Shown here piece after piece: positions 7,676 to 16,556 of a stretch of DNA of 64,000 nucleotides (the stretch's first letter is position 1; every line of letters starts with the position of its first letter). A program made the position numbers and the translations under genes. The notes below the pieces were generated by a model, which saw nothing but the letters and a program-made list of their open reading frames with translations, did not search any database and was not told the origin of the DNA. This DNA comes from Thiohalocapsa sp. ML1. Its GTDB lineage: Bacteria; Pseudomonadota; Gammaproteobacteria; Chromatiales; Chromatiaceae. The stretch covers positions 1-64,000 of the forward strand of contig NZ_JABX01000024.1 of assembly GCF_001469165.1 (NCBI RefSeq), written 5' to 3'.

Positions 7676-9369
7676 TACTCGGACTCCTGTCGCTCGGCGG
7701 ACATCGTCGAATCGGAACAGTTGCGCACGGACCGCAGGGTTTCCACGTCGCCGAGCGGCGAGCACCGGAGGCCATCCTCATTCGCCGCACCATAAGGCAG
7801 ATCCTCCTGCGGTTCTGACCCCGTAAGGTTGCGGAGCAGATCCTGGAAGCGCTTGAACAGGACCGGATGTTCAGGGTGCTGGCGCCCCTCACGCATCAAT
7901 TCCCGCCAACGCTTGTAGCGACTCGGCGCCTGGAGCGGATCATTGCCGATCATGCCAAGAAGCTCCCGGGTCGCGCCGCGGGACATCGCCGGGTTTGCGA
8001 GCAACCGCTGGAGCTCCACCAATTGGTGCAGAGAAGGCAACGGCGCTGCGATATCGACGGCATAGCATTCAAGCGTCTGACGCAGGCCGCCGAGCGTCAG
8101 ATGGTCCTTCAATACGATATCCCAGCTATCCACGAGCGAGGCCGTCACGCGGTGGAACGCGAGTGTGCTCGGTACGATGGGCCGTTGGCTCGGGGGCTTG
8201 TCTTTCCAATCTTCCCGCGGCGGCAACGTGGCCTTGGCCTTCTTCTTCGCGTGCTTGCAAAGCTGTTCCGCGAGGTGATGGAGCATGTGGAACGGCTGGC
8301 TCGCCCGCGCGTAGGCAATGCCGGCGCAGGCAGTGAGCCGTGGTGGCAAATCCAGATCTTGCTGCTGCCGCAGCAGCTCGAATGCCTCTGCCGTCTCCTC
8401 CGCGAACGCGGCGACGAAATGCTCCGCAAAGGGCAGCGCCAAGTCGGCGCGCACGAGCATGGTCAGGTCATCGCCGCCGAGCACGACGGGCCGCGCCGGA
8501 TACAGGCCGCCACTTGAGTCCGGCTTCAATACTGCGGCGGTTGCCCGTCGCGCCGCCTGCTCGGTCGCGCGCGAGACTGCTGCCGAGAACCCCTTGAAGA
8601 TCGCGATGAAGCGCTGCGGCTGACGGTCCGCGACCTTGCCAAGGTCCATGAGCAGTTGGCCAAGACCGTTGCCGTCGGCATGCACCAGAGCAAGGGTTCG
8701 ATCTTCCCCCAAGAAAGGAAATACCCGCGGGCGTCCGTCGTCTGCATCCTTCGCGTCCAGGTTGACGGGCCATTCGTCCTTGCCGGAGCCTTCCGCAAAC
8801 CGATTCGGCAGCGCCTTGCCATCCCGGAAATCCTGCAGAAGCTTGCGTTCGGTGACCGCGTCGACCGGCTCCGGCGCTGCGTCCTTCTTGCTCGGGCTGT
8901 ACGTCACGGCAACATCGCCGCTGCGCCGGTTGCGCACCGCCAACGGGCCACCCTGCGGCAGCCGCGCCATAAGCCGGTTGCGATCGGCCCGAAGATCCAC
9001 CGTTTCGGGGTCGCAGTCATGGCGAGCCTTCCCCGTCGCCGCGTCGTAGGCGGCCTTCGGCGAATCACCCTCGCCCCGTGCCTGCACAAACTCCAGCTCC
9101 GGCGCGTACTTGGCCACCAGCAGCGGCCACAACGCTGCAAGCCGGTCGCGCGCAGCTTCGTCCGTCGTGAACACGAAGGCAGCGCCGCCGCCCTTGCGCG
9201 AGCACTCGAAGTCGCCGCCAACGGCCGCGAGCGCTGCATCAAAGAGTCCATCGTCGCCGGTCAGTGACTCAATCAGCTCACTGCCGCCGACGATCTCCTT
9301 GAGGCGATTGGTCGCCAGCAGGTAGCTCTGGATGGATTTGGCTTCAAACAAATAGCAGAAGTGCTTCAT
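7675..9369 (-). CDS. cas10: Cas10 large subunit lacking the HD nuclease domain
   Basis: A 564-residue Cas10. The protein opens directly with the first palm domain (FEAKSIQSYLLATNRLKEIV), with no N-terminal HD domain, so it should not cut ssDNA. A first-palm glycine loop RKGGGAAFVF lies at about residue 58. The catalytic palm has HADGNGLG (230-237) and VVLGGDDLTML with GGDD at 298-301, so synthesis of cyclic oligoadenylate from ATP is expected when target RNA is bound. No CxxC zinc ribbon is visible. The ATG at 9369 aligns with the usual family start; an earlier start at 9444 would add a leader overlapping the upstream gene. HD loss is common in type III-D. Confidence 0.9.
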   Translation of the reverse strand: MKHFCYLFEAKSIQSYLLATNRLKEIVGGSELIESLTGDDGLFDAALAAVGGDFECSRKGGGAAFVFTTDEAARDRLAALWPLLVAKYAPELEFVQARGEGDSPKAAYDAATGKARHDCDPETVDLRADRNRLMARLPQGGPLAVRNRRSGDVAVTYSPSKKDAAPEPVDAVTERKLLQDFRDGKALPNRFAEGSGKDEWPVNLDAKDADDGRPRVFPFLGEDRTLALVHADGNGLGQLLMDLGKVADRQPQRFIAIFKGFSAAVSRATEQAARRATAAVLKPDSSGGLYPARPVVLGGDDLTMLVRADLALPFAEHFVAAFAEETAEAFELLRQQQDLDLPPRLTACAGIAYARASQPFHMLHHLAEQLCKHAKKKAKATLPPREDWKDKPPSQRPIVPSTLAFHRVTASLVDSWDIVLKDHLTLGGLRQTLECYAVDIAAPLPSLHQLVELQRLLANPAMSRGATRELLGMIGNDPLQAPSRYKRWRELMREGRQHPEHPVLFKRFQDLLRNLTGSEPQEDLPYGAANEDGLRCSPLGDVETLRSVRNCSDSTMSAERQESE

Positions 9370-9440
9370 TGACTGTGTTCCATACGATGCGGTCTGTTTT
9401 TGAAGCGGCACCGGGAGTTGCGATGTCAAGCTGCGGAGGA

Positions 9441-10616
9441 TCAAGTCATGCGCCGCGCGCTGTCTTCGCTGAAGAACGGTCGGTCAGCGGTCGCAATGGA
9501 GCCGAATGCGAGCGCCTCCGCCGGCAAGTTCAGCCGGTAGCGAGTGTGCGGCCGTTCCCCGCCGTCGTCGTCGATGAGGTAGGCGGCGGCGAGCTGCGGA
9601 CCGAGCTGGGTGCGTAGGGCGCCGTTGACACGGGTCTTGAGCACCTGGAATTGATCCTCGTCCATGCCGTTGGCGTAGGTGCGCTCTTCGGCGCGGACGA
9701 CGGTGCCGGAGTCCGGCCCGCTGATGCGGCGCAGCTCGTCGATGTACTGCGCGGTGAAGCCCTCGGTGTCGTGGCGCGCGGCGGCGAGCCGGTTGCCGAG
9801 GCGGCGGGCGAAGACGGCATAGAAGGCGAGGTTGGCCGGGCTCATCTCGACGACTTGGCCGCCGGCCTGGATGCGGCGGCCGCGCAGGTCGATGATCAGC
9901 TCCGGCGGCTGCTGGGCGCGCTGGGCGACGGCGATGGCTTGGGTGAAGCCGACGCGGCCCTGCAAGAGCGGCTGCGGCAGGCCTTCGCGCAGGCGCACGA
10001 ACGGGATGTCCGCCAGGGTGACTTGAGCGTGGCGCGTGTCGGCGAGCTCGTTGTCCTTGAGCGTGATGACGCGCGAGTACTGGGTCGGGTAGAAGAAGTC
10101 CCAGCTCGACTCGAACGGCTCCGACACCAGCACGTGGCTAAGGCGGTCTTGCGAGCGGCCGAACAGGCTGAGCGCGTAGCCGGCGAAATAGCCCATGGTC
10201 TTGCGCCCGCCGGCCATGCTGACGTGCAGGGCGGAGTCGCGCTCAGAGGTGATGCGCCGGATGCGGTCGGTGAGATGGTCCGCGACGCACTCGTTGTCGG
10301 CGGCGGTGCGGATGTCGACCAGTGGGTTGCCGTCGCCATCGTGGACGATCTCGATGTGCCCAAGCTCAAAGGCGATGGGGGGCAGCCCGTAGTCGTCGAG
10401 CAGGCGCTGAAACCAGCCGCGCGACAGCAGGCTCAGCTCGGCGCGTTCCGCCCCCTTGGTCGTGGTGATCAGATGCACCTCGGTCGGCATAAAGCGGGGC
10501 TCGCCGCGCACCGCGAGCGCGTACAGGGTCTCGGTGACGATCTGCGGGGACAGGCCGGCGACGGCGAGGAGCACGCGGCGTGGGTAGTCGTGCGGGGCTT
10601 GGTGCTGGGGCGTCAT
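9441..10616 (-). CDS. CARF-family ring nuclease, NE0113/Csm6 type (TIGR02584)
   Basis: A 391-residue protein starting with the family signature VLLAVAGLSPQIVTETLYAL (residues 15-34) and carrying the CARF ligand-binding motif MAGGRKTMG (134-142). It should bind the cyclic oligoadenylate made by Cas10 and probably degrade it, limiting the alarm. The C-terminal half, around VVEMSPANLAFYAVFARRL, looks more like a winged-helix or helical module than a canonical HEPN RNase. An R-X5-H string (RLAAARH) is present, so a HEPN-type activity cannot be excluded. It lies 71 bp upstream of cas10 on the same strand. Confidence 0.82.
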   Translation of the reverse strand: MTPQHQAPHDYPRRVLLAVAGLSPQIVTETLYALAVRGEPRFMPTEVHLITTTKGAERAELSLLSRGWFQRLLDDYGLPPIAFELGHIEIVHDGDGNPLVDIRTAADNECVADHLTDRIRRITSERDSALHVSMAGGRKTMGYFAGYALSLFGRSQDRLSHVLVSEPFESSWDFFYPTQYSRVITLKDNELADTRHAQVTLADIPFVRLREGLPQPLLQGRVGFTQAIAVAQRAQQPPELIIDLRGRRIQAGGQVVEMSPANLAFYAVFARRLGNRLAAARHDTEGFTAQYIDELRRISGPDSGTVVRAEERTYANGMDEDQFQVLKTRVNGALRTQLGPQLAAAYLIDDDGGERPHTRYRLNLPAEALAFGSIATADRPFFSEDSARRMT

Positions 10617-10825
10617 GTCCTTGTCCTTGTCGAGGGGCTGTGGTCGCGCTGGGTCGGCGCTGCGCCGATGGGGGTTGAATCGGGGCGTCCGTGCCTTCCT
10701 GCTCCATGGCCGTCCCCGTCCGTTGGGGTCATCCGTGGGCCGGTGCCGATTCGCGGTGCAGTCTGCCTTCGCGCCTCTGCGCTGTCTGAAACTGCAAGGT
10801 TTCCGTTTTTGTCCGAGCGGCGCTG

Positions 10826-10884
10826 ACGAGCATGGCCGTTGCCCTCACCCCGGCCTTCTCCCAGAGGGAGATTGCTGAGCGGGG
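10826..10884 (-). repeat. Partial inverted copy of the CCCTCTGGGAGAGGGCC repeat
   Basis: Read on the minus strand this stretch gives CAATCTCCCTCTGGGAG, then AGGCCGGGGTGAGGGCAAC and GGCCATG. It matches the core of fuller copies at 31.7 and 54.3 kb. It overlaps the 3' end of cas6 and supplies its last residues and stop codon. Confidence 0.8.
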
Positions 10885-11909
10885 CGTGCGTCGGCGGCGG
10901 TCTCGAGCACGCGGTAGCGGCCGAGCCCAAATGCCGTGTTCTTGCCGGCATGCACGAATTGGCCGAACCACAACAGCGGCCACACCGCGGGCAGCGCGGG
11001 TCCGGCGAGGGTCAGCTCGCCGAGCAGGCCGCCGAGCTGCATATCGGTGTCCTGGCGGTTCGAGAAGCGGGTCCAGTCGTACCAGCGCAGGTCGGGGGCG
11101 CTGATTTGCACGCCGGTCAGCGCGGCGCGGGCGTCGGTCCAGCGCGTGTCGGCCGGATCCGCCGGTGGGGCATAGAGGCGCTGCAACAGCGACGCGCGCT
11201 GGCCGAGGGCGCGCAGCAGGTCAGCGCCGGTGACGGCGGCGGCATCCAGATAACGGCCGCGGGCCTTGAGCCGCAGCGGCGTCTCCAGCACCAAGCGCGG
11301 GCGCGCGGGCACGGGTGGCAGCGCCGGCGTGTGGGTGGTGATGGGCAGGAGCGCATCGCCCGCGTAGATGCGGCTCCAGTCCGCGGCGCCGAGGGTCTGC
11401 TCTTGCAGCACCTCCGCGAGCGCAAAGCGCGCCCGCCCGCGGCCGAAACCGCGCGCACCGGCGCCCCGCAGCGCGTACACCAAGTGCGGCACGAAGCGCG
11501 TGGCGGCGCCGATGAGCGTGATGCCGAGGCCGAAGTCGCCGCCCGCGTGCAGCTCCTGCGGCTCGCCCGGCGCCGCCGGCTCCAGCACGTAGGGATGCGG
11601 CAGGGCGCTGTAGCGCGCGGCCAGCGCCGGGTCGGCCGGCGGCGACTCGAACAGCACGGCGTAGGCGCAGGTGGCGGTCAGCAGGCAGCCGGCACAGGTG
11701 GGCTGCCCGGTGACGCAGACGGCGCCGCGCAGCGCATGGCCGAGCACGCCATGCCACGCGGAACCCGTGTACCCGGGCAGGCACAGCGGCTCCGCCGCCT
11801 GAAACCGGAACTGGAGCCGGCACAGCGGCGGAAAGGCAGCAGCAGCGGGCGATGCGGCGGGAGCCGGGGCGGCCGCCGGGGCGGGCAAATGTGCGTCAGA
11901 TGCAAGCAT
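10845..11909 (-). CDS. cas6: Cas6 pre-crRNA processing endoribonuclease
   Basis: A 354-residue Cas6 of the RAMP type (PF10040-like). Evidence is the cysteine cluster CAGCLLTATCAYAVLFE near residues 75-91, typical of this Cas6 branch, and the C-terminal G-rich segment FVHAGKNTAFGLGRYRVLE. Cas6 cuts the CRISPR transcript within repeats to give crRNAs, so its presence implies an array elsewhere in the genome. The ATG at 11909 is preferred. The alanine- and proline-rich first 25 residues are probably disordered. The last eleven residues (AQQSPSGRRPG) and the stop are encoded by a dispersed repeat, an apparent tail replacement. It is separated from the CARF gene by 228 bp of repeat-bearing sequence. 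Confidence 0.87.
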   Translation of the reverse strand: MLASDAHLPAPAAAPAPAASPAAAAFPPLCRLQFRFQAAEPLCLPGYTGSAWHGVLGHALRGAVCVTGQPTCAGCLLTATCAYAVLFESPPADPALAARYSALPHPYVLEPAAPGEPQELHAGGDFGLGITLIGAATRFVPHLVYALRGAGARGFGRGRARFALAEVLQEQTLGAADWSRIYAGDALLPITTHTPALPPVPARPRLVLETPLRLKARGRYLDAAAVTGADLLRALGQRASLLQRLYAPPADPADTRWTDARAALTGVQISAPDLRWYDWTRFSNRQDTDMQLGGLLGELTLAGPALPAVWPLLWFGQFVHAGKNTAFGLGRYRVLETAADARPAQQSPSGRRPG

Positions 11910-11983
11910 GGTCTGGCATTGCGGCCGTCTGGCCGTCCTGGTGGGCCGTGGCCGGCTGGACCGACCAATCAACGCTGGACACC

Positions 11984-12011
11984 AATAAACCATCCTTTTG
12001 TCGGCTTGCAA
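11984..12011 (-). promoter_or_regulatory. Candidate sigma-70 promoter for the cas operon
   Basis: On the minus strand TTGCAA, 16 bp, then TTTATT lies about 75 bp upstream of cas6 in a locally AT-rich stretch. The match to consensus is moderate and nothing else supports it. Confidence 0.3.
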
Positions 12012-12132
12012 GCGTTGATCGTCGCGATGCGGAAAATTCCTACAAACCGCTCAGACTATTCGTACAAGCTGCCGGCCTCACGGCCGTTGTCCGTTGCCCT
12101 GAGCGTTATCCCGACCAGCGCCGCGGAGCCCG

Positions 12133-12250
12133 TGCATAGCCAAGGCTTCCGGCCCTGATTGCCTGAGGCCAGGATGGCCTGACTACCTGCGTCGCCAGGG
12201 CTTCCAGCCCCAATGGCGTCAGGCCAGGATGGCCTGACTACGCAGTCGGC
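12133..12250. repeat. Two tandem palindromic repeats (TCAGGCCAGGATGGCCTGA family)
   Basis: Two copies of a ~55-bp unit pair a GGGCTTCCAGCCC-type hairpin with TCAGGCCA-GGA-TGGCCTGA and end in CTAC(C)GCAGTCG. A third copy is at about 45955-46012. The rest of 11910-12413 shows no gene; it holds the divergent upstream regions of cas6 and the restriction-modification gene. These are not CRISPR repeats: there are two copies only and no spacers. Confidence 0.8.
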
Positions 12251-12413
12251 CGCTGCCGTGGTCGGCGCTATGGTCAAGGCCCGACCGCGTTGTTACGACC
12301 GCGATCAGCGACGGAGCCCTTGCATTACACTGCGTCGCTGCGGGGCATCCCCCACGCCTGCGCATGCCCTCCAAAACACCGCCCAAACACCGCCCCGCCG
12401 CCATCGAAGGCCC

Positions 12414-15407
12414 ATGACACCAGTCGATTTCGTCGCCAAGTGGCAGGCCGCGCAGCTCAAGGAGCGCTCGGCGGCGCAGGAGCACTTCACGGACCTGTGC
12501 CGCCTGCTCGGCGAGCCGACCCCGGCGGAGGCCGACCCCGACGGCGATTGGTTCTGCTTCGAGAAGGGCGCCGGCAAGGCCGGCGGCGGCGACGGCTGGG
12601 CCGATGTCTGGCGGCGCGGCTGCTTCGGCTGGGAATACAAGGGCAAGGGCAAGGACCTGCAGAAGGCCTTCAAGCAGCTCCAGCTCTACTCGCCGGCGCT
12701 GGAGTACCCGCCGCTCCTCATCGTCTCGGACATCGCAAGCATCGTCATTCACACCGCCTTCACCGGCACGGTGCCCGAGACCCACGTCCTGACCCTGGAC
12801 GACCTGCTCGACGCCAACAAGCGCAAGCCGCTCATCTGGGCCTTCCGCGAGCCCGAGCGCCTGCGCCCCGGCACCACCACGCACCAGATCACCGTCGAGG
12901 CCGCCGGGCGCTTCGCGGAGCTCGCCACTGCGCTGCGCGCGCGCGGGCACGCGCCCGTCGCCGTCGCGCACTTTCTGCACCGGCTCCTGTTCTGCCTGTT
13001 CGCCGAGGATGTCGAGCTGCTACCGGGGCAGATGTTCAGCAAGCTGATGCAGGCCGGGCAACGCGCCCCGGCCGAGCTGCCGCATATGTTGCGCGAGCTG
13101 TTCGCCGCCATGGCTAACGGCGGGCGCTGCGCCTTCGAGGTCATCGACTGGTTCAACGGCGGGCTGTTCGACACCGACGACGTGCTGCCGCTCACACAAA
13201 CCGACATCCGCACCCTGATCGGGCTCTCCAAGCTCGACTGGTCAGCCATTGAGCCCAGCATCTTCGGCACCCTGTTCGAGCGCGGCCTGGACCCGGACAA
13301 GCGCAGCCAGCTCGGCGCGCACTACACCGACCCGGGCTCCATCATGCGCATCGTCAACCCCGTCGTCGTCGAGCCGCTGCGCGATGCCTGGCACGCCACC
13401 AAGGCCGCCATGCAGGCCGACCGGGACAAGGCCGCGAAGGCCGCCGCGAAGTGGAGCGCCAAGCTCGCCCAGGCCGAGACCGCCTTCGACCCCGCCGCCG
13501 CCGCGGAGGCCATCACCGAGCGCAAAAAGGCCGAGAGCCGCGGCTTCAACCAGGCCGAGAAGCGCTACCGGGCGTTCCTGGACCGGCTCGCGGGCTTCCG
13601 CGTGCTCGACCCCGCCTGCGGCTCCGGCAACTTTCTGTACCTGGCCCTGCGCGCGCTGAAAGACCTTGAGCACGCCGTCATCCTGGAGGCCGAAGCCCTC
13701 GGCCTGCCGCGCCCCTTCCCGCGCGTCGGCCCCGAGGCCGTGCAGGGCATTGAGCTCAACCCCTACGCCGCCGAGCTGGCCCGGGTCACGGTCTGGATCG
13801 GCGAGATCCAATGGATGCTGTCGCACGGCTTCAACCTGAACCGAGAGCCGATTCTGAAACCGCTCGGCAACATCGAGAACCGCGACGCGGTATTGACCAT
13901 CGACGCAGCCGGCAACCCCGCCGAGCCCGAGTGGCCCGCGGCTGATTCGATCATCGGCAATCCGCCGTTCTTGGGCGACAAGCGCATGCTCTCCGCGCTC
14001 GGCGACGACTACGTGACCCGGCTGCGGGCGCTGTATAAGGGCCGCGTGCCCGGCGGTGCGGACCTGGTGACCTATTGGTTCGAGAAGGCCCGCGCGCAGA
14101 TCGAGACCGGCCGCGCCAAGCTCGCGGGTTTGGTTGCCACCAACAGCATTCGCGGCGGTGCCAACCGCAAGGTGTTGGAGCGGATCACCGAGACCGGCGC
14201 CATCTTCAATGCTTGGTCCGATGAGCCTTGGGTGAATGAGGGGGCGGCGGTGCGGGTGTCTTTGGTTGGGTTTGGCGGTTCAGAGAACGGAGGGCTCGCG
14301 CGACTGAATAACGCCAGCGTCACCCGAATCTTCCCTGACCTAACGTTTAGCGGCGATCCCGGTTTTGTCGGGGCCAATTCAGCAAAGGCGCTAGACAGCA
14401 ATTCGGGCGTGGCGATTCAGGGACCGACTAAAGGCGGGGCGTTCGATGTGGCTGGGGACACGGCGCGAACATGGTTGTTGATGCCGAACCCAGACGGAAG
14501 ATCAAACTCGGCCGTAGTCAAACCTTGGCGGAACGGGCTCGATCTGACACGACGGGAACAAGACCGCTGGATTGTCGATTTCGCTTCGTTATCACTTCAT
14601 GAAGCTGCAAAGTTTGAGGCGCCGTTTGAGCACGTAAGAAAGCATGTTCTTCCGCATCGAATGAACGTTGCAAGAAAGCGGCGCCGGGACTACTGGTGGC
14701 AATTCAACGAAGTTGCACCCGGCTTGCGCGCAGCTTTGAGGCGCGTCGCGCGGTTCATCGCTACGCCGGAAGTCTCGAAACACAGAGTGTTCGTTTGGCT
14801 TCCGCCTAATGTCATTCCAGACAAGAACATCATCGTCATCGCGCTCGATACTGACGAAGCGCTCGGGATCTTGCACTGCCGCATACACGAAACATGGGCC
14901 TTGCGCACGGGCACGAGCCTTGAAGATCGGCCCCGATACACATCGAGCACGACATTCCGAGCATTCCCCTTCCCCGAAGGCCTGACCCCCAACCTCGACC
15001 CCGCCGACTACAGCAACCCGCACGCCCCCGCCATCGCCGAGGCCGCCCGCGCGCTCAACGACCTGCGCGAGCGCTGGCTGAACCCGCCGGAGCTGGTCAA
15101 GCGCATTCCCGAGGTTGTCCCGGGCTACCCGGACCGGATCCTTCCCGTTGACGAGGCCGCCGCCAAGGCGCTGAAAAAGCGCACCCTCACCAACCTCTAC
15201 AACGCCCGCCCCGCCTGGCTCGACAACGCCCACAAGGCCCTCGACGCCGCCGTCGCCGCCGCCTACGGCTGGACCGACTACAGCCCCGACCTGCCCGACG
15301 ACGAGATCCTGTCCCGCCTGCTGCGCCTGAACCTGGCGCGGTCGGCGGCTGAAGCCACCAAAGCCGAGGGCGACATCATCACCGGACGCCCCAAGGCCGA
15401 CGCATGA
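12414..15407 (+). CDS. Type IIL (MmeI-like) restriction-modification enzyme
   Basis: A 997-residue single-chain restriction and modification protein. The N-terminal nuclease has D64-X9-E74-Y-K76 (ADVWRRGCFGWEYKGK), the same spacing as the D-X9-EXK site of MmeI. A helical connector with a charged segment near residues 325-390 follows. The adenine N6-methyltransferase has motif I VLDPACGSGNFLYLAL (about 397-412) and motif IV IIGNPPFLG (about 512). The C-terminal third should be the target-recognition domain. One protein methylates one strand of its site and cuts at a fixed distance in unmodified DNA. The ATG at 12414 matches the family's N-terminus; upstream in-frame sequence to 12213 is repeat. 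No separate specificity or antirestriction gene is adjacent. Confidence 0.86.
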   Translation: MTPVDFVAKWQAAQLKERSAAQEHFTDLCRLLGEPTPAEADPDGDWFCFEKGAGKAGGGDGWADVWRRGCFGWEYKGKGKDLQKAFKQLQLYSPALEYPPLLIVSDIASIVIHTAFTGTVPETHVLTLDDLLDANKRKPLIWAFREPERLRPGTTTHQITVEAAGRFAELATALRARGHAPVAVAHFLHRLLFCLFAEDVELLPGQMFSKLMQAGQRAPAELPHMLRELFAAMANGGRCAFEVIDWFNGGLFDTDDVLPLTQTDIRTLIGLSKLDWSAIEPSIFGTLFERGLDPDKRSQLGAHYTDPGSIMRIVNPVVVEPLRDAWHATKAAMQADRDKAAKAAAKWSAKLAQAETAFDPAAAAEAITERKKAESRGFNQAEKRYRAFLDRLAGFRVLDPACGSGNFLYLALRALKDLEHAVILEAEALGLPRPFPRVGPEAVQGIELNPYAAELARVTVWIGEIQWMLSHGFNLNREPILKPLGNIENRDAVLTIDAAGNPAEPEWPAADSIIGNPPFLGDKRMLSALGDDYVTRLRALYKGRVPGGADLVTYWFEKARAQIETGRAKLAGLVATNSIRGGANRKVLERITETGAIFNAWSDEPWVNEGAAVRVSLVGFGGSENGGLARLNNASVTRIFPDLTFSGDPGFVGANSAKALDSNSGVAIQGPTKGGAFDVAGDTARTWLLMPNPDGRSNSAVVKPWRNGLDLTRREQDRWIVDFASLSLHEAAKFEAPFEHVRKHVLPHRMNVARKRRRDYWWQFNEVAPGLRAALRRVARFIATPEVSKHRVFVWLPPNVIPDKNIIVIALDTDEALGILHCRIHETWALRTGTSLEDRPRYTSSTTFRAFPFPEGLTPNLDPADYSNPHAPAIAEAARALNDLRERWLNPPELVKRIPEVVPGYPDRILPVDEAAAKALKKRTLTNLYNARPAWLDNAHKALDAAVAAAYGWTDYSPDLPDDEILSRLLRLNLARSAAEATKAEGDIITGRPKADA

Positions 15408-15432
15408 GCAGAACCAATCTCTTCCTGACCGT

Positions 15433-15950
15433 GTAGCTCTCGTGCCGAGGCTCTGCCTCGGCACGCCTCTTCGCGTCTCTGCCGCCCCGCGCCGCGCGCC
15501 GTTCCCGCGCCCGAGCACACCTGGGCGCAGAGCGCCCGCGGACGCGCGACACCGCTGGAGCGGTGTCGCGAGAATGACCGCCGGCAACGGCCTGAGACGG
15601 CCTCGGGGCTTCAACACGCTTGGCGCAGCGCTTGTTCGACAACGACCACGATTACGACAACGACAGCGACAACGACAACGACAAGGGAGGCGGCGTAGCT
15701 CTCGTGCCGAGGCTCTGCCTCAGCACGCCTCTTCGCGGCTCTGCCGCCCCGCGCCGCGCGCCGTTCCCGCGCCCGAGCACACCTGGGCGCAGAGCGCCCG
15801 CGGACGCGCGACACCGCTGGAGCGGTGTCGCGAGAATGACCGCCGGCAACGGCTTGAAACGGCCTCGGGGCTTCAACACGCTTGCCGCAGCGCCCGTTCG
15901 ACTACGACCACGACAACGATTACGACTACGACAACGGAGGCTGCGTAGCT
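15433..15950. repeat. ~260-bp composite repeat, two tandem copies
   Basis: Two near-identical units (15433-15695 and 15696-15946) followed by the first bases of a third. Each contains GCCGAGGCTCTGCCTCGGCA, a GGCGCAGAGCGCCC hairpin, CGACACCGCTGGAGCGGTG and a trailing run of CGACAA/CGATTA-type hexamers. The duplication creates long spurious open frames on both strands. Related pieces recur at 50.1-50.3, 19.3-19.6 and 53.9 kb. Confidence 0.88.
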
Positions 15951-16386
15951 CTCGGCTCAGCCCGTGCGCGTCCCCGGGACCGGAGGCTTGGGATCGTTCC
16001 TGCGCGCCTCAGCCCAGACGCTGACGCGGCCATCGGTGCACTTGACCTTGGAATCCCCGATCAACCGGTCATCGCCGGAGAATAGGGGCGAACGCTTGCG
16101 TGCGATCAGGGTCCGGATCAGCAGACCCGCCTGGGGATTGTCGACGAGAGGCTCAAGCAGTGGCTCCCTCTGTCGGTTGTGAAACTTCCTGATCCCGCTT
16201 CCAGCGTCCGAGCGCTCCCCAAACGTGAACGGCGCGGAATGCGCCGACCCGAACACTAGCCTACCCAGAGACAAAGGCAATCGACCTAAGTGTTGCCCGC
16301 TGCTGCCAAAGCTGGCGCAGAGTGTGCCGAGAGCGTGCCAAGGCGCGGCCGTGAACCGGAAGAAAAGACGCGAGATTTTGATTCTA
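15951..16386. other. Gene-free stretch with a weak minus-strand frame
   Basis: No recognisable gene. A minus-strand frame at 15957-16280 (107 codons) lacks the codon bias of neighbouring genes and has no motif I know. It could be the remnant of a small gene. Confidence 0.4.
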
Positions 16387-16462
16387 TGGAGCTGGCGGAC
16401 GGATTCGAACCGACGACCTGCTGATTACAAATCAGCTGCTCTGCCAACTGAGCTACGCCAGC
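16387..16462 (-). tRNA. tRNA-Thr (anticodon TGT)
   Basis: A complete cloverleaf on the minus strand. The acceptor GCTGGCG pairs with CGCCAGC, the D arm contains GTAGCTCAGTTGGCAGAGC, the anticodon stem GCTGA/TCAGC encloses loop TTTGTAA (anticodon TGT, reading ACA), the T arm has GGTTCGAATCC, and the 3' CCA is encoded. It closely resembles the bacterial tRNA-Thr(TGT) anticodon arm. Confidence 0.95.
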
Positions 16463-16556
16463 GAGGGGGAGGTTGCCCGCGGCTGGCGGACAACGAACCG
16501 CGGATTGTATGCCAGGCACGACGCGCTCTCAATGGCGCAACACCGATCGGCGGGGC

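Noticed and set aside
12133..12250. CRISPR array next to cas6
   Set aside because: Only two units, internally palindromic, with a third unlinked copy at 46 kb. No spacers.
15442..16024. Coding regions on both strands within the duplicated block
   Set aside because: The frames repeat with the 260-bp unit and translate the hairpins. No ribosome-binding site or protein motif.
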